NCBI GenBank assembly: GCA_002900995.3
Contig: CM035315.1
Coordinates: 1,101,967 to 1,165,966, forward strand
DNA from: Ganoderma boninense
Lineage: Eukaryota; Basidiomycota; Agaricomycetes; Polyporales; Polyporaceae
Length of the DNA stretch: 64,000 bases
Direction of reading: 5' to 3'
Shown: positions 10,036 to 21,845 of the stretch, piece by piece
Layout: the number at the start of each line of letters is the position of its first letter
Position numbering within the stretch: the stretch's first letter is position 1
Notes under the pieces: model-generated
Databases searched by the model: none
What the model was told of the DNA's origin: nothing
The model's input: only the letters and a program-made list of their open reading frames with translations
Made by a program: the position numbers and the translations under genes

Positions 10036-13000
10036 GACGAACTGGTCTCCTCTATATTAAACGTACAGAAGTCCTGCTTGACGACCCTCAACGACCTCCT
10101 CTCCACCTCCTCCAACTGGCGTCCAATCATACCCGACCGGAGACACTCGCTGCCGGTACCCCGCACCCCACTGGACGCCACGTTTGCATCGACGTTCCTA
10201 GCGTCAGCCACAGCATCCTCGTCCTCCACTGCCCCCGCATCATCACCGTCAGCCACGACGTCTGCACAGACCCCCCTTCAGACCCTCGTCCTCAACCTCC
10301 GAGACCAAGAACAGGGCACCATGACCGAGTGCAGCTCCCTCGCAGACGAACGCTCCCTTGTACGCGAGCTCCAAATACGCGTTGGCCGTCTTGCGAACAC
10401 TCGCCTGACCCCGTCCGATGGGGGTCTGGCTCGCGCACTAGTCTCACTCGTCGCGCACTTCAGTCGGCTTGCAGAGCTCCACCCCCGCCAGGCACGTCCA
10501 CGGTCCCCCGCGCTCGCTCGCACGATGTCGTGGGGCACTTCCCCTGCCGACTGCACTCCCTCGCAACAGAAGGACCCGCTCGTGAAGCTACAGCGCGAGT
10601 TGTCAGACCTGCAGCTCGAGCGCGACGCTCGCTCCAGCCAGGATTCTTCGCGGCCTCCCGTCCAGGCTGTGGAGACTGCGCTGCTGTGGACCCGCGTAGA
10701 CGAGGAGTTCGACCGGATACTTTCGCTTGCTGCGGACCAACATATTGCGCTGGAGGGATGCGGACGCGCAGCGCGACGACTTCGACCATCTTCCGCCGGA
10801 GTACGAAGTCGGCGCGTACGACCCGTTCGCGTCGGATGCCGAGCTGCCGATTTACGACGCTGGGGACTATCACGACCATGCCGCAGAGAAGGAGAAGGAG
10901 AAGGAGGCTGCCGCGTCGGCGTCCTCGGCTACCTCTGTGCGGGCACGAGATCGGGAGACGGGCGGAATGAGCGAGAAGATGCGGAATGGACCTGGAGGCG
11001 GTCGCACTCGCCATTGACAGGCTGTACCTCGTCGCCCCGCAGCTGCACGAGCAAAGGGTGGAGTTGAAGCAGAGCAAGCGTGAACAGCTGGAACAGATGG
11101 AGAAGGCACGCGCGGCGAGCTCGTCGCAGGAGAGGTCGAGAGTGAGGCCTGGTAAGGAGCGCGCGAAGGAGGAGGGCGAGTTGGAGAAGATGGTCGCGCT
11201 GATCGGGAAGGCGAGCGAGCGGCGGATGCTCGACCAGGCGGTCGTCCTGGATGGCGGGATGGAGGCGAAGCTGGAGCGGGCGAGGCAGCGGGATCTGGAG
11301 AAGGTGCGTACATGTCTCTCATTGTCTCCTGCTTAAGCCTGAAGACTAAAGATTTTCATCCCTCTTGTGCAGCGCGAGGCCTTCGTTACACGCCTCGCGC
11401 GACATTCTGATGCGGGCAGGCTGCACTCGCAAGAAGCGACCCTCGCAAGAAGAAGTTCAAGGACCCCGATGCGATGCTTTCACTCCCCGAATTCATTCGC
11501 GAAGGGCGTACCGCAAGACGTCCAGCTCAGCATGCAGCTGAACGACTCGCGCGCGATGCTGGCCCTTTCGGAGTTCGTGCGCGAGCCAATCCCCGAGCAG
11601 CTGCAAGTGTCGTCGACACCCTCCTCTGCGCACTCGACAGTCTCGCATCGGAAGTCCTTTAGACAGCTCCGCAGTCGCAGCCTCTCGGCACCTCCCTTGG
11701 CGTGGCTGCTCAACTCGAGCCCGAGGTCGTCAAGTCCGAACTTGCCGGATACGCCTGAAAGCGAGAAAGAAGGAGAGAAGGAGAGGGAGAAGGACTCGAG
11801 GAAGAGGTCAAGGCTGAGTAGGTCGAAGCGGCCTGGTTCGTCGAGTGGAATCGTCCCTCCTACGCCACCAGTGCAAGGTGAGCGAAGTCGATCTCTGGAG
11901 ACTGGAACGATGACATGAATGCGCGTGATTAGGCACAGCCGGTCTCGATGTCCACTTCGTTGCGGAATATCACGAGACGTTACAACATATCCTCGTCTTC
12001 CTGAACGTCCAGGGCATGACCCTGGGAGCCAACCTCGAGGCGGAAGTAGTTCCCACCTCTGAATCCTCCACCTGCGAGCGGAGCCGTCTCCTTCTGCGAT
12101 GCGGGGCGTCGACCTCTCCTCTGCTTCAGCCTTCCCGCACCCGTATCCCCTGGTGTGAAGGAGGTGAAGGTGGTAGGACAGTTCTACGAGATCAAGCTCC
12201 CAGTAGCATCCCCACCTCCCACACCATTCGACGTACCGACTGGCGTCCTCGATGCGACACAGCTTCTATCCACCCCACCTACGAGCTTCGTCTGTGCAGC
12301 ATGCTCGTTACCACTCATTCAGGCGTCGAAGTTGCACGAGTATCGCGACCTCCCCTCAGAGCACTGGGCAGAGCTCGTCGACGCATGGATGTGCCACTCG
12401 GACCAGCGGTTACACGAGCATGTGAAGAAACACTCGGCGCAAGGATTCTGGCCACGGGAGGGAGAGGCTCTCGTTGGGGGCAGCTACATCTTGTTTGAGG
12501 AGTCCGCAGTCGTGCAAAGCAATTTTTGCCCTGCGAGCGAGGGGGATCACAAGGTGCGTCCAATGTCCATTGTAGGGTCCTTTCGAGTGTCTGGTGTCCT
12601 CGTGCCCGTGGCCGAAGACTGGTGTGTGGAATGGGCGGGTGTAGGACGGAAAGAAGGCCGTCGCTGGCTTCGCTACCAGCGGCCATCGTCGGGTTCGCCG
12701 GCGCGCAATGTGGCGCGTCTCAGAGCCCACGTCGGTTCTGGGGCATTGTCCTTTGCTGCAATGGTGGCATCCGGCAATGGCAGGAGTATATCTCTTTTGG
12801 CTGATACGAAACGTCCGAGATGGACGGCGGCGTGCGTTATCCCGCCGCCGCCGGTCACTTGCTCAACAACTCTCGTGTGACTGAGGACACCGCTGCGGGA
12901 GCTACACGCGAGGGCACATCTTTTGTTTCGCATTCTGATGATGTATCTGCCTTGTGTCTTCTTTCTTCCTGACGATTTCTGATCGTGGTGGCCGTGTGCT

Positions 13001-13776
13001 GACGAACCTTCTCAGCAGGATGACGGCTGGAGGCGAACCCGCTGTATTTGTGGTGCCATAATCGGACGTTGTCAACAACGTCCGTCGCCCGAGGGTAATG
13101 GACCATTAGTGTACCGTCTCGCGAAATACGCGATCCGGTCTATGAACGCAAATGCTGGGTATGTACGGAACACGTTCACATGTCATCGCGCTCCTTCTGA
13201 CACCCAATGGCATCCTCAGTCCCTCCCGGTTGCCGCTGTCGGCATTCATTGCCGAAGATATGAACGAGTTCGTCCATGCTCATGCGACCTACCGTTTCGT
13301 CATCTTTGACGAGGAGGAAGAGCGGCCCCGTCTTCTCGTACGTAGTCCTGTCCCCATCAGACCCTAACTATTCTATTTTTCTCAGTATCTGACCTGGCGC
13401 ACTCCCACCTATAGATTTGGCTATTCAAGCCCAGCATGCGCCTGTCGTACGCCATCCCGACGCAGTACGTCCTTGCCAAGAGCGCCTCGATAAGAGCGGG
13501 AAAGGTCCTTTTCAAAATCCTCGATACCGCCGCGGCATATTCGGATCTGGACGGGTACGGGATCTTCGATGTTTTGTGTTGCCATCATTCCGAATCTCAC
13601 GGGAATCCCACAGGCTTTTGAAACGTTACCCCGGGTTCCCACAGGCGGAGCACCTCCACTATCCTCGTGGCATCTGCCGGCGCCTTGCGGCGCTCCTGAA
13701 GGAGAGCAACGGGGCGTACCCTGAGAACATGCGCACCATGACAGGGCTCGATGTCGGCTGGCTGCAGCGCGCCTGA
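10036..13776 (+). CDS. UBE3D-type HECT-like E2-binding protein with long N-terminal region (frame-broken)
   Basis: The C-terminal half matches the UBE3D (UBE2C-binding, HECT-like) family, putative E3 ligases that bind E2 enzymes: LDVHFVAEYHETLQHILVFL, TSFVCAACSLPLI (a Cys pair), YRDLPSEHWAELVDAWMCH, EGEALVGGSYILFEE, WRRTRCICGAIIGRC (second Cys pair), RLPLSAFIAEDMNEF, IWLFKPSMRLSYAIPTQ, and the end MRTMTGLDVGWLQRA. Before it lie about 600 residues, Ser/Pro-rich, with DLEAVALAIDRLYLVAPQLH, a helical charged stretch and two related motifs (AMLSLPEFIRE, AMLALSEFVRE). An in-phase GT-AG intron (about 11878-11935) links the parts. Frame breaks occur near 10735, 10980, 11445, 11505 and 12135. The first exon is unresolved: 10036 follows an acceptor, not a start codon. 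Confidence 0.75.
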
Positions 13777-15009
13777 GCCGCCCGACGTGGTGGTGACCGT
13801 AATCGTCGAAATGTCTTGATACTCCTTCCCTCAATGCACCGTACAACAAACACTCATTGCTTACATCTTGGCCGGATCGTGTAGACACCTGCATCCGCAA
13901 CATCCCTTAACGGCTCTGTGAGTTTCTTGCTGTATTTCTCTTGTATGCGCTCGACGTACGTTCATCTCTCTCCATCTTCTGCACGCAAATTGGTTCTTTT
14001 CTGCAGCAAGGGGAATGTGTAGATACCATAATAAAGCGTGGTGCAGGCACCGCCCTGACCTGCCAGTGTCTAGAGTCTAGCGGTGTGATCGACGATCGTA
14101 CCGCCGAGGCTGGCGAAAGGCGTCACCGTGACTGCAAGGAATTATGAGTAATGGTGGCTTGATGCTAGGGCTTACGCCTTAACGTTTTGAGACCTTCCTT
14201 CGCAGTTCCAGACCCGTTGTTTTATCTGTGCGTGCGCCTATCAGATTAACTCGGTTGACATGCATAACTGACCTGAGTCTGCACAGTGCACAGACCAGGA
14301 CAGTGGCGGTCGTTATTGTGGAACGAACGTCACTCGGTTCGAGGAAGGATGATCCATATGCACCTGCCATGGCCTCGCCCATCTTACCCGATACCGCCCT
14401 GTCGAGCCCGAGCTAACTTCTATCGTGGTCGACCACGTCTGTGCAGGCATGCGTGAAAGTCGGAGTTTGCGGCACGCGCATAGGGTGGTGACGACCGCCA
14501 GGTGGATTTGCGAGGGTCATCTTTACGTCAAGACGGACGGCCGGTCTATAAATTCTAATTCTAAATCGACGATACCCATGTTCCTGTAGGAATCATGGGG
14601 GTCTGGTGCTACTCCGACCGCAACGGGATCCGACATCTCCTCATTGGAGACGGTGGATCAACGCTCGCGGATGAAATTTTGAGACACCAGGCACTCCCAC
14701 GGAAGAGCCTGGAAGAACCGGACGGAAGGTAACCCTCTCACGATAACTATAGGCCCCGCGGAAAGATCTCACTACGTTCTCGTGATAGTTTCGCTTCGCG
14801 ACGCACTGGGTCCCCGCAAGCACCTTCCGTTTCCGCAATGCCTGGTGCGTAATACACGCCTTCCCGTCATTGATCATTAGCAGACCGGGTGCCTGCATCA
14901 CCATACCATATAATAAGGTTGGCCTTCGACGACCTCGTCCCCTTCCCCTCCCATTTCCGCTCGGGGTTGTTGTCGTCACTGCTGACTCTCTCTCCCCTCG
15001 CCTGCGACG
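13777..15009. promoter_or_regulatory. Intergenic region with P450-A promoter
   Basis: No gene recognised. TATAATAA at 14909-14916, about 95 bases before the P450-A start, is a plausible core promoter, followed by a CT-rich leader (14930-15000). Confidence 0.45.
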
Positions 15010-17468
15010 ATGGTTGGCACCCCCCTCCAGGCCGTCCTTATCTGCGGGGCGACATGGGTCCTTTGGAAGGTCCTCCGGCAGTTTGTGGTGAAAAGCGCTT
15101 TGGATAATCTTCCCGGTCCTCCGAGTGCTTCCTTCTTGCTCGGTCAGTCATGCATGTCTCTTGCCTCGTTGCCTACCTCGTCTAACCTGCTCTATACTTA
15201 CAGGGAACCTCAAGCAGATATACGACAGGCAAGGGTGGGCTTTCCACAGACAGCTGGAGCAATATGGTCCGGTCTCCGTTCTTCACGGAAAGTTTGGGGT
15301 ACGCCGCTCGGCGCATCATCGCGACGTTCTCACTGCGGCGCGGCGCATCTGATGTTGCCGGAGAATTTAGCGGAAGATTCTGTATGTGTTTGACCCCAAA
15401 GCCATGCACACCATCGCGGTCAAGGAGCAGTACGTTTATGACGAAGCACGATGGTTTCTTCGGTGAGCTCTCCTGCAGCGGTGCCTCGCGACGCGTGTGA
15501 CGTTCTTTGCCCTCGTCAGGATGAATCTGACGACTCTCGGGCCTGGTCTCTTGGCGACTACCGGTGAAGTGTTCCATGCACGTTCGTTAGGAAATGCTGC
15601 TTCGGGGCTCATGCGTGCATACAGGCGACCGGCACCGCCAGCAAAGGAAGATGCTCAACCCGGCCTTCAATATCAATCACATGAGGGAAATGATTCCAAT
15701 CTTCTACGAAGTAACGCACAAGGTAATGGGACATCCTGCACGGACATGCGTGGTCGATTGAGGGCTGACATCGGAAGGGTTTAGCTTCGTACGGCGCTCG
15801 AAGCCACGGTGGTGAAGGGTGGTCCCCAGGAAATCAACATGGTAAACTGGATGGGGCGGACGGCCCTAGAGCTTGTCGGCCAGGCAGGACTTGGCTACTC
15901 GTTTGATTCGCTCGTGGAAGAGAGCATGGATACGTACGGCAGCGCCCTCAAGGAGTTTATGTATGTATCTCATTCTCCTAACCGGCAAGATTTCTCCCGT
16001 TACCATTCACGCGTTGACTTGAGCCCATTTTAGCCCCTCACTGTACAGTCTGGCCTTGTATCTCCAATTCTGGCCGTACATCGAAGCAGCGATTCCCCTT
16101 TCGGTGAGAAGGTTGCTCGCCCGAAATCTGCCCCACAAGCCATTCCAACGGCTGAAGGGGATAGTAAACACGATGTACGCCCAATCCATCGACATTTACA
16201 ACGAGAAGAAGGCCGCTATCGCAAAGGGCGACGAGGGGGTCAAGCAGTTGTTCCGCGAAGGCAAGGACCTGATGAGCATCTTGCGTACGTACTGCTCACC
16301 TCCTCGAAAATTTGGCCCGCAAAAATATAACTTCTCTTGATATAGTGAGGTCGAACATGGCTGCAGAACACGCTGACCGATTGTCGGACGAAGAATTGAT
16401 CGGCCAGATGTCGTAAGTACACGTTTACGTCCTCTCACGCTGCACGGTCACTGAGATTTGGAACTGCCACGATTTGCCTGCCCTCCGACGCATAGAACCT
16501 TGACCACTGCTGCGATGGATACCACGTCGAACGCTCTCTCCATCACGTTGGATGTACTGGCCAAGCATCCAGAGGCTCAGCAGAGGTTACGCCAAGAGAT
16601 TCTCGACGCTCAGAACAACAACGGAGGAGGCGATCTCGGCTACGACGATCTCGTAAGCCTTCCATACCTCGATGCCGTCTGTCGCGAGACACTACGCCTG
16701 TAGGTAGCCCGTCAGATGGAACGGCAGAATGACTGCTAACTTGGTCCCGAACCAGCTTCCCACCCGCCATCTTCCGGTTCCGAGAGTACGTTCTGCGATG
16801 TCTCATTTCACAGGAGATCGGTCGCACTAACAGGCGTGTTTTTGACTCTCCCCAGGACCCGCGAGGACGTCGTACTTCCGCTGTCTGAACCCGTCCGCGG
16901 CCTCGACGGTACTATGATGTCCGAAATTCCCATCCCGAAGGATACTACGGTGTTTGTTGGGATCTACACGTCGAACACACGGAAGGCACTCTGGGGAGAG
17001 GATGCATACGAGTGGAAGCCTGAGCGTTGGTTGTCGCGTCTTCCCGATACGGTGCTGGAGGCCAAGATCCCTGGTGTCTACTCGAACTTGTAGGTCTCAC
17101 GACAACGATGCGACCTCATTCTAAATGTATTTGGCTTTAGGATGACATTTTGGGGCGGCGGACGAGCTTGCATGTGCGTAGTCCGCTCTGGATCTCTCTT
17201 CGTGAACTGACCGACAGACGGCCAACAGAGGCTTCAAGTTCTCCCAGCTGGAAATGAGTACGTGCCCGGATTCCTGCTGCGATATACTGACGCTCATTCA
17301 ATGCATCTTTCTGCAGAGGTTGTCCTGGCTGTACTGCTCTCTACCTTTACATTCGAGCATACAGGGAAGGAGATTAAGTGGAACCTGGCCGGTGTCAACT
17401 TCCCGACTGTCGGAAACGAGACCAATCCTTCCCTGCCCTTGAAGCTCGGCCTGGTCAAGTCGAGCTGA
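15010..17468 (+). CDS. Cytochrome P450 monooxygenase, copy A (intact)
   Basis: Membrane-anchored E-class P450, about a dozen exons with short GT-AG introns. The protein starts MVGTPLQAVLICGATWVLW (N-terminal membrane anchor), then the proline hinge LDNLPGPPSA. Later come YVFDPKAMHTIAVKEQYVYD, the C-helix RQQRKMLNPAFNI, the I-helix TLTTAAMDTTSNALS, the K-helix ExxR (CRETLRL), the PERW motif (WKPERWLSR), and the heme loop MTFWGGGRACIGFKFSQLEM, whose Cys is the heme ligand; the codon after it is split by an intron (about 17172-17228). It ends LPLKLGLVKSS. All hallmark residues are present and the joined exons stay in frame. Substrate cannot be deduced. Copy B at 36.8-39.3 kb on the other strand is a close paralogue. 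Confidence 0.93.
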
Positions 17469-17821
17469 GGCCAGAGTTGTGATGCCGCGTGAGCGTTTAC
17501 GAGTCGTCGTGTATTGTACCCAACCTGGACTTGGAACCTTGGATATACGTATGACAACTCTAAAAAAATCAATTTGTGGGATGAAAGGATACAAATAATA
17601 TACAGGATGGTACATTGCTATCGGAAGTACATATAATAGTAAGCAAATGCGATTCCGGCAACCCTTTGGTCATCAGGTTCTCGTCTTCCTCCCACAGTTC
17701 CGATACCTATCTAACCCCTCGCATGCGACGGAGTTAGGGCTATATGCCAAGTATACAACGTCAGAACCTCGATCTACAAGGAACAACAAGCAAAAGGGGA
17801 GTTGCAAAGTATGCAACATGG
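17469..17821. other. Convergent spacer, P450-A to F-box gene 1
   Basis: 3' flanks of two convergent genes; AT-rich at 17560-17645. No gene seen. Confidence 0.4.
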
Positions 17822-19369
17822 TCAGGATATGATTTCCACCTTGCCAACCCAACCCTCCAGCTCCTTGGAGTCCTCGTCACGCAAGAACGACCGGAGCGTC
17901 AGCTTATCCAGCTTCCGCGCGTGTCCTTTCCGAGAGTAAAGACAAAGCGCGACAATGCTGAAAAAGCGGCGTGACTCCTGCCCCTCCAACAAGGCTCTGG
18001 GCGAAAGCCCTTCGACGCGGACAGCTTTCAGCAACGGGCAGCTTGCGCCACTCTTGGAACCTGCCTCAACAGCCCGCCCCGGGCCCATCTCCGCCTCCTT
18101 TGTGAGCGCGGTAAACGGGATGCCGATGCTCCCGAGCCACCCCACTTCCCGCCCGTGTAAAACAAGATTTTCAAGAAGGGGGAACGCGTCGAAGGCGAGC
18201 CTCCAGTCGCTGATGTCGTGCTGGATGTCTGGCGAGTTGATGCAGAGCGTGGTGAGCGGAGCCGCACAGACTACGGGGACGGCGCGGAGGGCCTCCGCAG
18301 GGAAGTAGGAACCGTGGAGCTCGATTCGGACGCGCTCCGAATGCAGGCCACCTCGGTCGCGGGGATCGGGGGAGGGCGCCTTGTCCAGGACGCGCACACG
18401 GAATCGCTCGCGCTCGACGAGCACGGCGAGCTCCTCCGCTTGGTCTAGGGCTACACGAATATTCGAGGGGACGATGGCGGCGAAGAGGCGTTCTGTGGTT
18501 TGATGCTCCATGGCTTCGCCTTCGGCGAGCACTATACGGAGCCGGAGGTGGGTGCGCGGGGGAATGAGGAGAGCCTTGACGATTTGTGAGGCTAGCCTGA
18601 AGGAATTGTCCATGCAAAAGCTCCGTAGGCTAGTGAGATGGAATTGAGGATGTTCCACGGGTCGTTCCTCTTGGATGGGGTCGAATCGGGAGAGATCTAG
18701 GTCTTCTAGGCTAGGCGAGGCTGCGCGTAGAGCGTCGAAGAGATGCCGGATAGTGAACCCGTTGCTTTTGCAGCATTGTTCATGGAGCTCGAGGTACCGT
18801 ATGTTCCTGTAGAAGGAAGGGTCGCGGGGAAGGGAGATCCCGCTGAGGGTGAGACTTTTGATCCTTGGAAACGCTTGTGGGGAGAGACCCAATGAGACCT
18901 CCCGTTTGACGCGCCACTCGACGGGCACGAACGAGAGCTCTTGCAGGGTGGTCAAACCGATTGTCAACAGATCGACGATACTAGTCGTGAGCCTGTTGTG
19001 AGAATCGTGGATGCGGATCGCACGTATGCGATGCTTGTGGGGAAGGATCAGGTGTTTCGCGGCTTGAATATCTCCTGCCCAGACATTCGCAAGATGGAGG
19101 TCGATCAGGGATCGAGCAGCGCGGTTGAGACAGAGCTGAAGCCAGTTCGGGTTGGAGTTGACGTAGATCACCCGCCAAAGCTCCGCGATGTCGCAGGCGA
19201 TCTTCTTCCAGAGCTTGCAAACAAGCAGTAGTTGCATCCAAGCAGTGGGGGCGACCGTCTGACGCGCCATGCATGCGACGATAGCGAACATCTCGGAGAG
19301 AAGTTCAACGGGAAGACTGTGAATGAGCGGCGCTGTAAGCCGTCTGAGTAAGATTCTGTTATCTTGCAT
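17822..19369 (-). CDS. F-box/leucine-rich-like protein 1
   Basis: Single-exon 515-residue protein, frame intact. An F-box-like motif lies near residues 12-70: PLIHSLPVELLSEMFAIVA, LLLVCKLWKKIACDIAELWR. F-box motifs bind Skp1 and make the protein a substrate adaptor of SCF ubiquitin ligases. The rest is leucine-rich with repeated segments (LTTLQELSFVPVEW, IKSLTLSGISLP, LEDLDLSRFD, LTTLCINSPDI, LLENLVLHG) expected of an irregular LRR-type substrate-binding region. This is the usual Agaricomycete F-box family that is expanded in many genomes. Target unknown. The ATG is the first in frame. Confidence 0.85.
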   Translation of the reverse strand: MQDNRILLRRLTAPLIHSLPVELLSEMFAIVACMARQTVAPTAWMQLLLVCKLWKKIACDIAELWRVIYVNSNPNWLQLCLNRAARSLIDLHLANVWAGDIQAAKHLILPHKHRIRAIRIHDSHNRLTTSIVDLLTIGLTTLQELSFVPVEWRVKREVSLGLSPQAFPRIKSLTLSGISLPRDPSFYRNIRYLELHEQCCKSNGFTIRHLFDALRAASPSLEDLDLSRFDPIQEERPVEHPQFHLTSLRSFCMDNSFRLASQIVKALLIPPRTHLRLRIVLAEGEAMEHQTTERLFAAIVPSNIRVALDQAEELAVLVERERFRVRVLDKAPSPDPRDRGGLHSERVRIELHGSYFPAEALRAVPVVCAAPLTTLCINSPDIQHDISDWRLAFDAFPLLENLVLHGREVGWLGSIGIPFTALTKEAEMGPGRAVEAGSKSGASCPLLKAVRVEGLSPRALLEGQESRRFFSIVALCLYSRKGHARKLDKLTLRSFLRDEDSKELEGWVGKVEIIS

Positions 19370-20761
19370 TCTCGCGTATTCTAACAGGGGAAGTCAGCGG
19401 AGAACGACGACAGTCGACATGGATAAACCAACAGATGACGTGGCAAACACTTCTTATCACCAAGTTTACCAAAAGGCTCGAGCTCAAAGTGCAATTTCAA
19501 GGCTGACCCCGACTGTCTGAGATTCGAGATTCGAGAAGGAAGTTCAAGTTGTCTTTCAATATCGTTAGATGTGTGGCTTCAAATAGTTGCTGGTCTGCGC
19601 TCACCTGCTTTAGCTGGCGTCCTGAGGTTAGAGTTGCGGAAGAGTTGGTCGCCCGTTGAACCTTGAACCCGCGCCTGCCACCGGGTCGCAAAAAAGGATC
19701 TTCCCACCCTCCTCCACTTGGTGCCTCATTGCCTTGTGGACAGCCAATGTTACGAGTCCACAATTCCACGAAGTGGATTGAATGATGAGGCAGGAGGCAA
19801 AAACGTTATAACGACATGTAGTACAAGTCCGAACTGGTCACTTCATGCCGAAGTTGCGGGATCAGCCGACCTTATTGGGCGCTCACTCTTTCATTCCAGA
19901 CCCGTATGTGCTGCTTCAAGATGGAGGCGCAAAGGCTGCAGTCAGGTTGCAGTCCAAGCTTGCCAGTGAACATCTTGAACTACTATACTGGCACTTACAA
20001 ACAATGCGCTCATATTATTATTATCGTGTGCACGATCTTCACTTTCCCCCAACTTGAACCACTGACGAACGTTGTACATCCATGAACTTGAGAGCAACTT
20101 TCCAAGTCAACGCAGACGTGCTAATTCATCCTACAGATCGACTGTCATCTCTATCCAACACATGATCAGCAAGGAGACTCAATTCATCCCTTGGACAAAG
20201 CTCGTTGCTCTTACCGACTGAGCCGTGGAACCGTCTTCAGTGGCAATCCTGGAAAGCTTCGGTTGGAGTCAACTAGTGCACGCCGATGCCGCCAACCCGA
20301 GACCTTTAGTGCCTGCGATACCTACATATTGCGAACGACACTCGCCTCAGTATTACAGCATAGATCGCACCTGTCATGCCCTGCAGGGGGCCGGATGAAA
20401 GCCTGAGGCGCCTCAGTTAGCCAGCCAGCTACTCAGTGGCAATGCCAAAATGGGCGTGACCCAGACGGTCGCGGTACTGTGAGCTGGAATCAAGTTAAGT
20501 CCAAGTCGTAGCAATTCAAATTCACATCAGCGTCGATTCAACAGAGCGATACTAGCGATACCGTACAACCACAGCAGAGCGAGGGAAAGCGATTGAACAT
20601 AGTACACACAGCAGAGTCCAGTGAGCAACCTGAAGCCGGGAAGCAAATCGAGATTTAAATGAATCAGAGAACCAGTCACTGAGGATAGAGAACCGTGAGT
20701 CTCGATTAATGTTGTAACTCATGTGCTCTGACAAACGTACCAGGACGTCCGGAATGCATGC
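19370..20761. other. Intergenic, F-box gene 1 to Zn2Cys6 gene
   Basis: About 1.4 kb with only short open frames of no recognisable composition. A tRNA D-arm-like sequence (20207-20223, minus sense) has no matching B box and is not called. Confidence 0.4.
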
Positions 20762-21845
20762 TCACCATCCCTGGTCCCAGAGAGCCTGGACCGTGTCGGT
20801 GGCTGCGCTTTGCGAGACCGAATATGTCTCAAGCATCAGATCCTGGGTGGGTTGGGATGCGAGGCTGCGCGAGAAGTTGTCCTGCAACTCCGGAATATCC
20901 AGAGTGCGATAGTCCGAGGATGGCACGACAGAGGAGGAGGCGATTGGAATAAACCGAGCTAGTTGAGATTCGCGCTCACTCGGAGCCTGGTCACCGTACG
21001 AGTACGCCATCGGACCCATGTCACCACTGTCGGGGGACGCACTGGCGTATGCATCTGACATCTGCGCATTGCTCGCAGGGTACTTGACAGAGGCGTCCCA
21101 GAGCCGGTTGGAATACGTTGCTTCGGCGCTGATTTGACTCGCGGGCGGGGACACATTATCTGGGGTAGGTTGATGCAACACTGGGGGGGCATTATGAGCA
21201 CAATATATAAGTATAGAGACCGGTATGAACGTCGATGGACGACTCACACTCATGACTTTGTGCAGAAGTACCAACTTGAATAACGGGCTGAGATGGATCA
21301 GTGACTGATCCTGCGACCGCCCGTTTGCTGCTATTCGTGGCCTTCTTTGCTTTTGAAGGGGCATCCTTGCAGCCGGAAAGGCCCATCCTCTTGCAGCGGG
21401 AACAAGGCCGACCAGGATCACAGCGCTTTCCTACGCCGCGGCAATGGACACACTACAGGTCGCGAAGGTAAATGAGGGCTATGGTGTCAATCTGGGAATC
21501 GTCGCAGACACTAACCGCGGTCTTGACCCCGCGCCCGCCTTTCCGGGCCAGCTTCAGGTTTGGAAGCTCGGATACACGACTGGTCTCGCTCGTTGACGCG
21601 CCATTGATCGACGCGCCCTCTAACATAACTAGACGTTCAAGCACCGTGAATGAGCAGTCCCAAAAGACGTTCGCGGCCAACCTACGAAGCTGTGATGGGG
21701 TGAGTCGAAGATAAACTTCCCCTTGGTTGGGCGCCTCCGGCTGGTGTTGTGCGGCAGGTAGAGCATTCGGGGGAACACTTTGAGGCGCGAGAAAGATGTC
21801 GAGCAAAGCTGGTGAGAGGACGATCAACGGCTCGCGAGGAAGATG
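20762..21845 (-). CDS. Zn2Cys6 fungal transcription factor (5' end unresolved)
   Basis: Fungal binuclear zinc-cluster regulator. The cluster is read leftward from 21452: CVHCRGVGKRCDPGRPCSRC, then KRMGLSGC, i.e. C-x2-C-x6-C-x5-C-x2-C-x7-C, preceded across an intron (21515-21453, donor gttagt) by the basic stretch ARKGGRGVKTA. A further intron (about 21247-21188) leads to a Ser/Pro-rich tail with DYRTLDIPELQDNFSR and the end VQALWDQGW. Upstream of the cluster is about 100 residues, LTPSQLRRLAANVFWDCSF and ERLVMLEGAS, so the cluster is internal rather than N-terminal. The exon entering at about 21845 has no ATG; one or more 5' exons must lie further right (possibly to about 22250). Target genes unknown. 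Confidence 0.75.

Noticed and set aside
10700..11520. Programmed frameshifting as the cause of the frame breaks
   Set aside because: Breaks occur in many unrelated genes, including H2A, with no shared slippery site, and paralogues show plain single-base differences.
20207..20223. tRNA D-arm-like sequence (GCTC-N9-GAGC in the minus sense)
   Set aside because: No anticodon stem, no GGTTCGA-type B box at the right distance and no acceptor stem.
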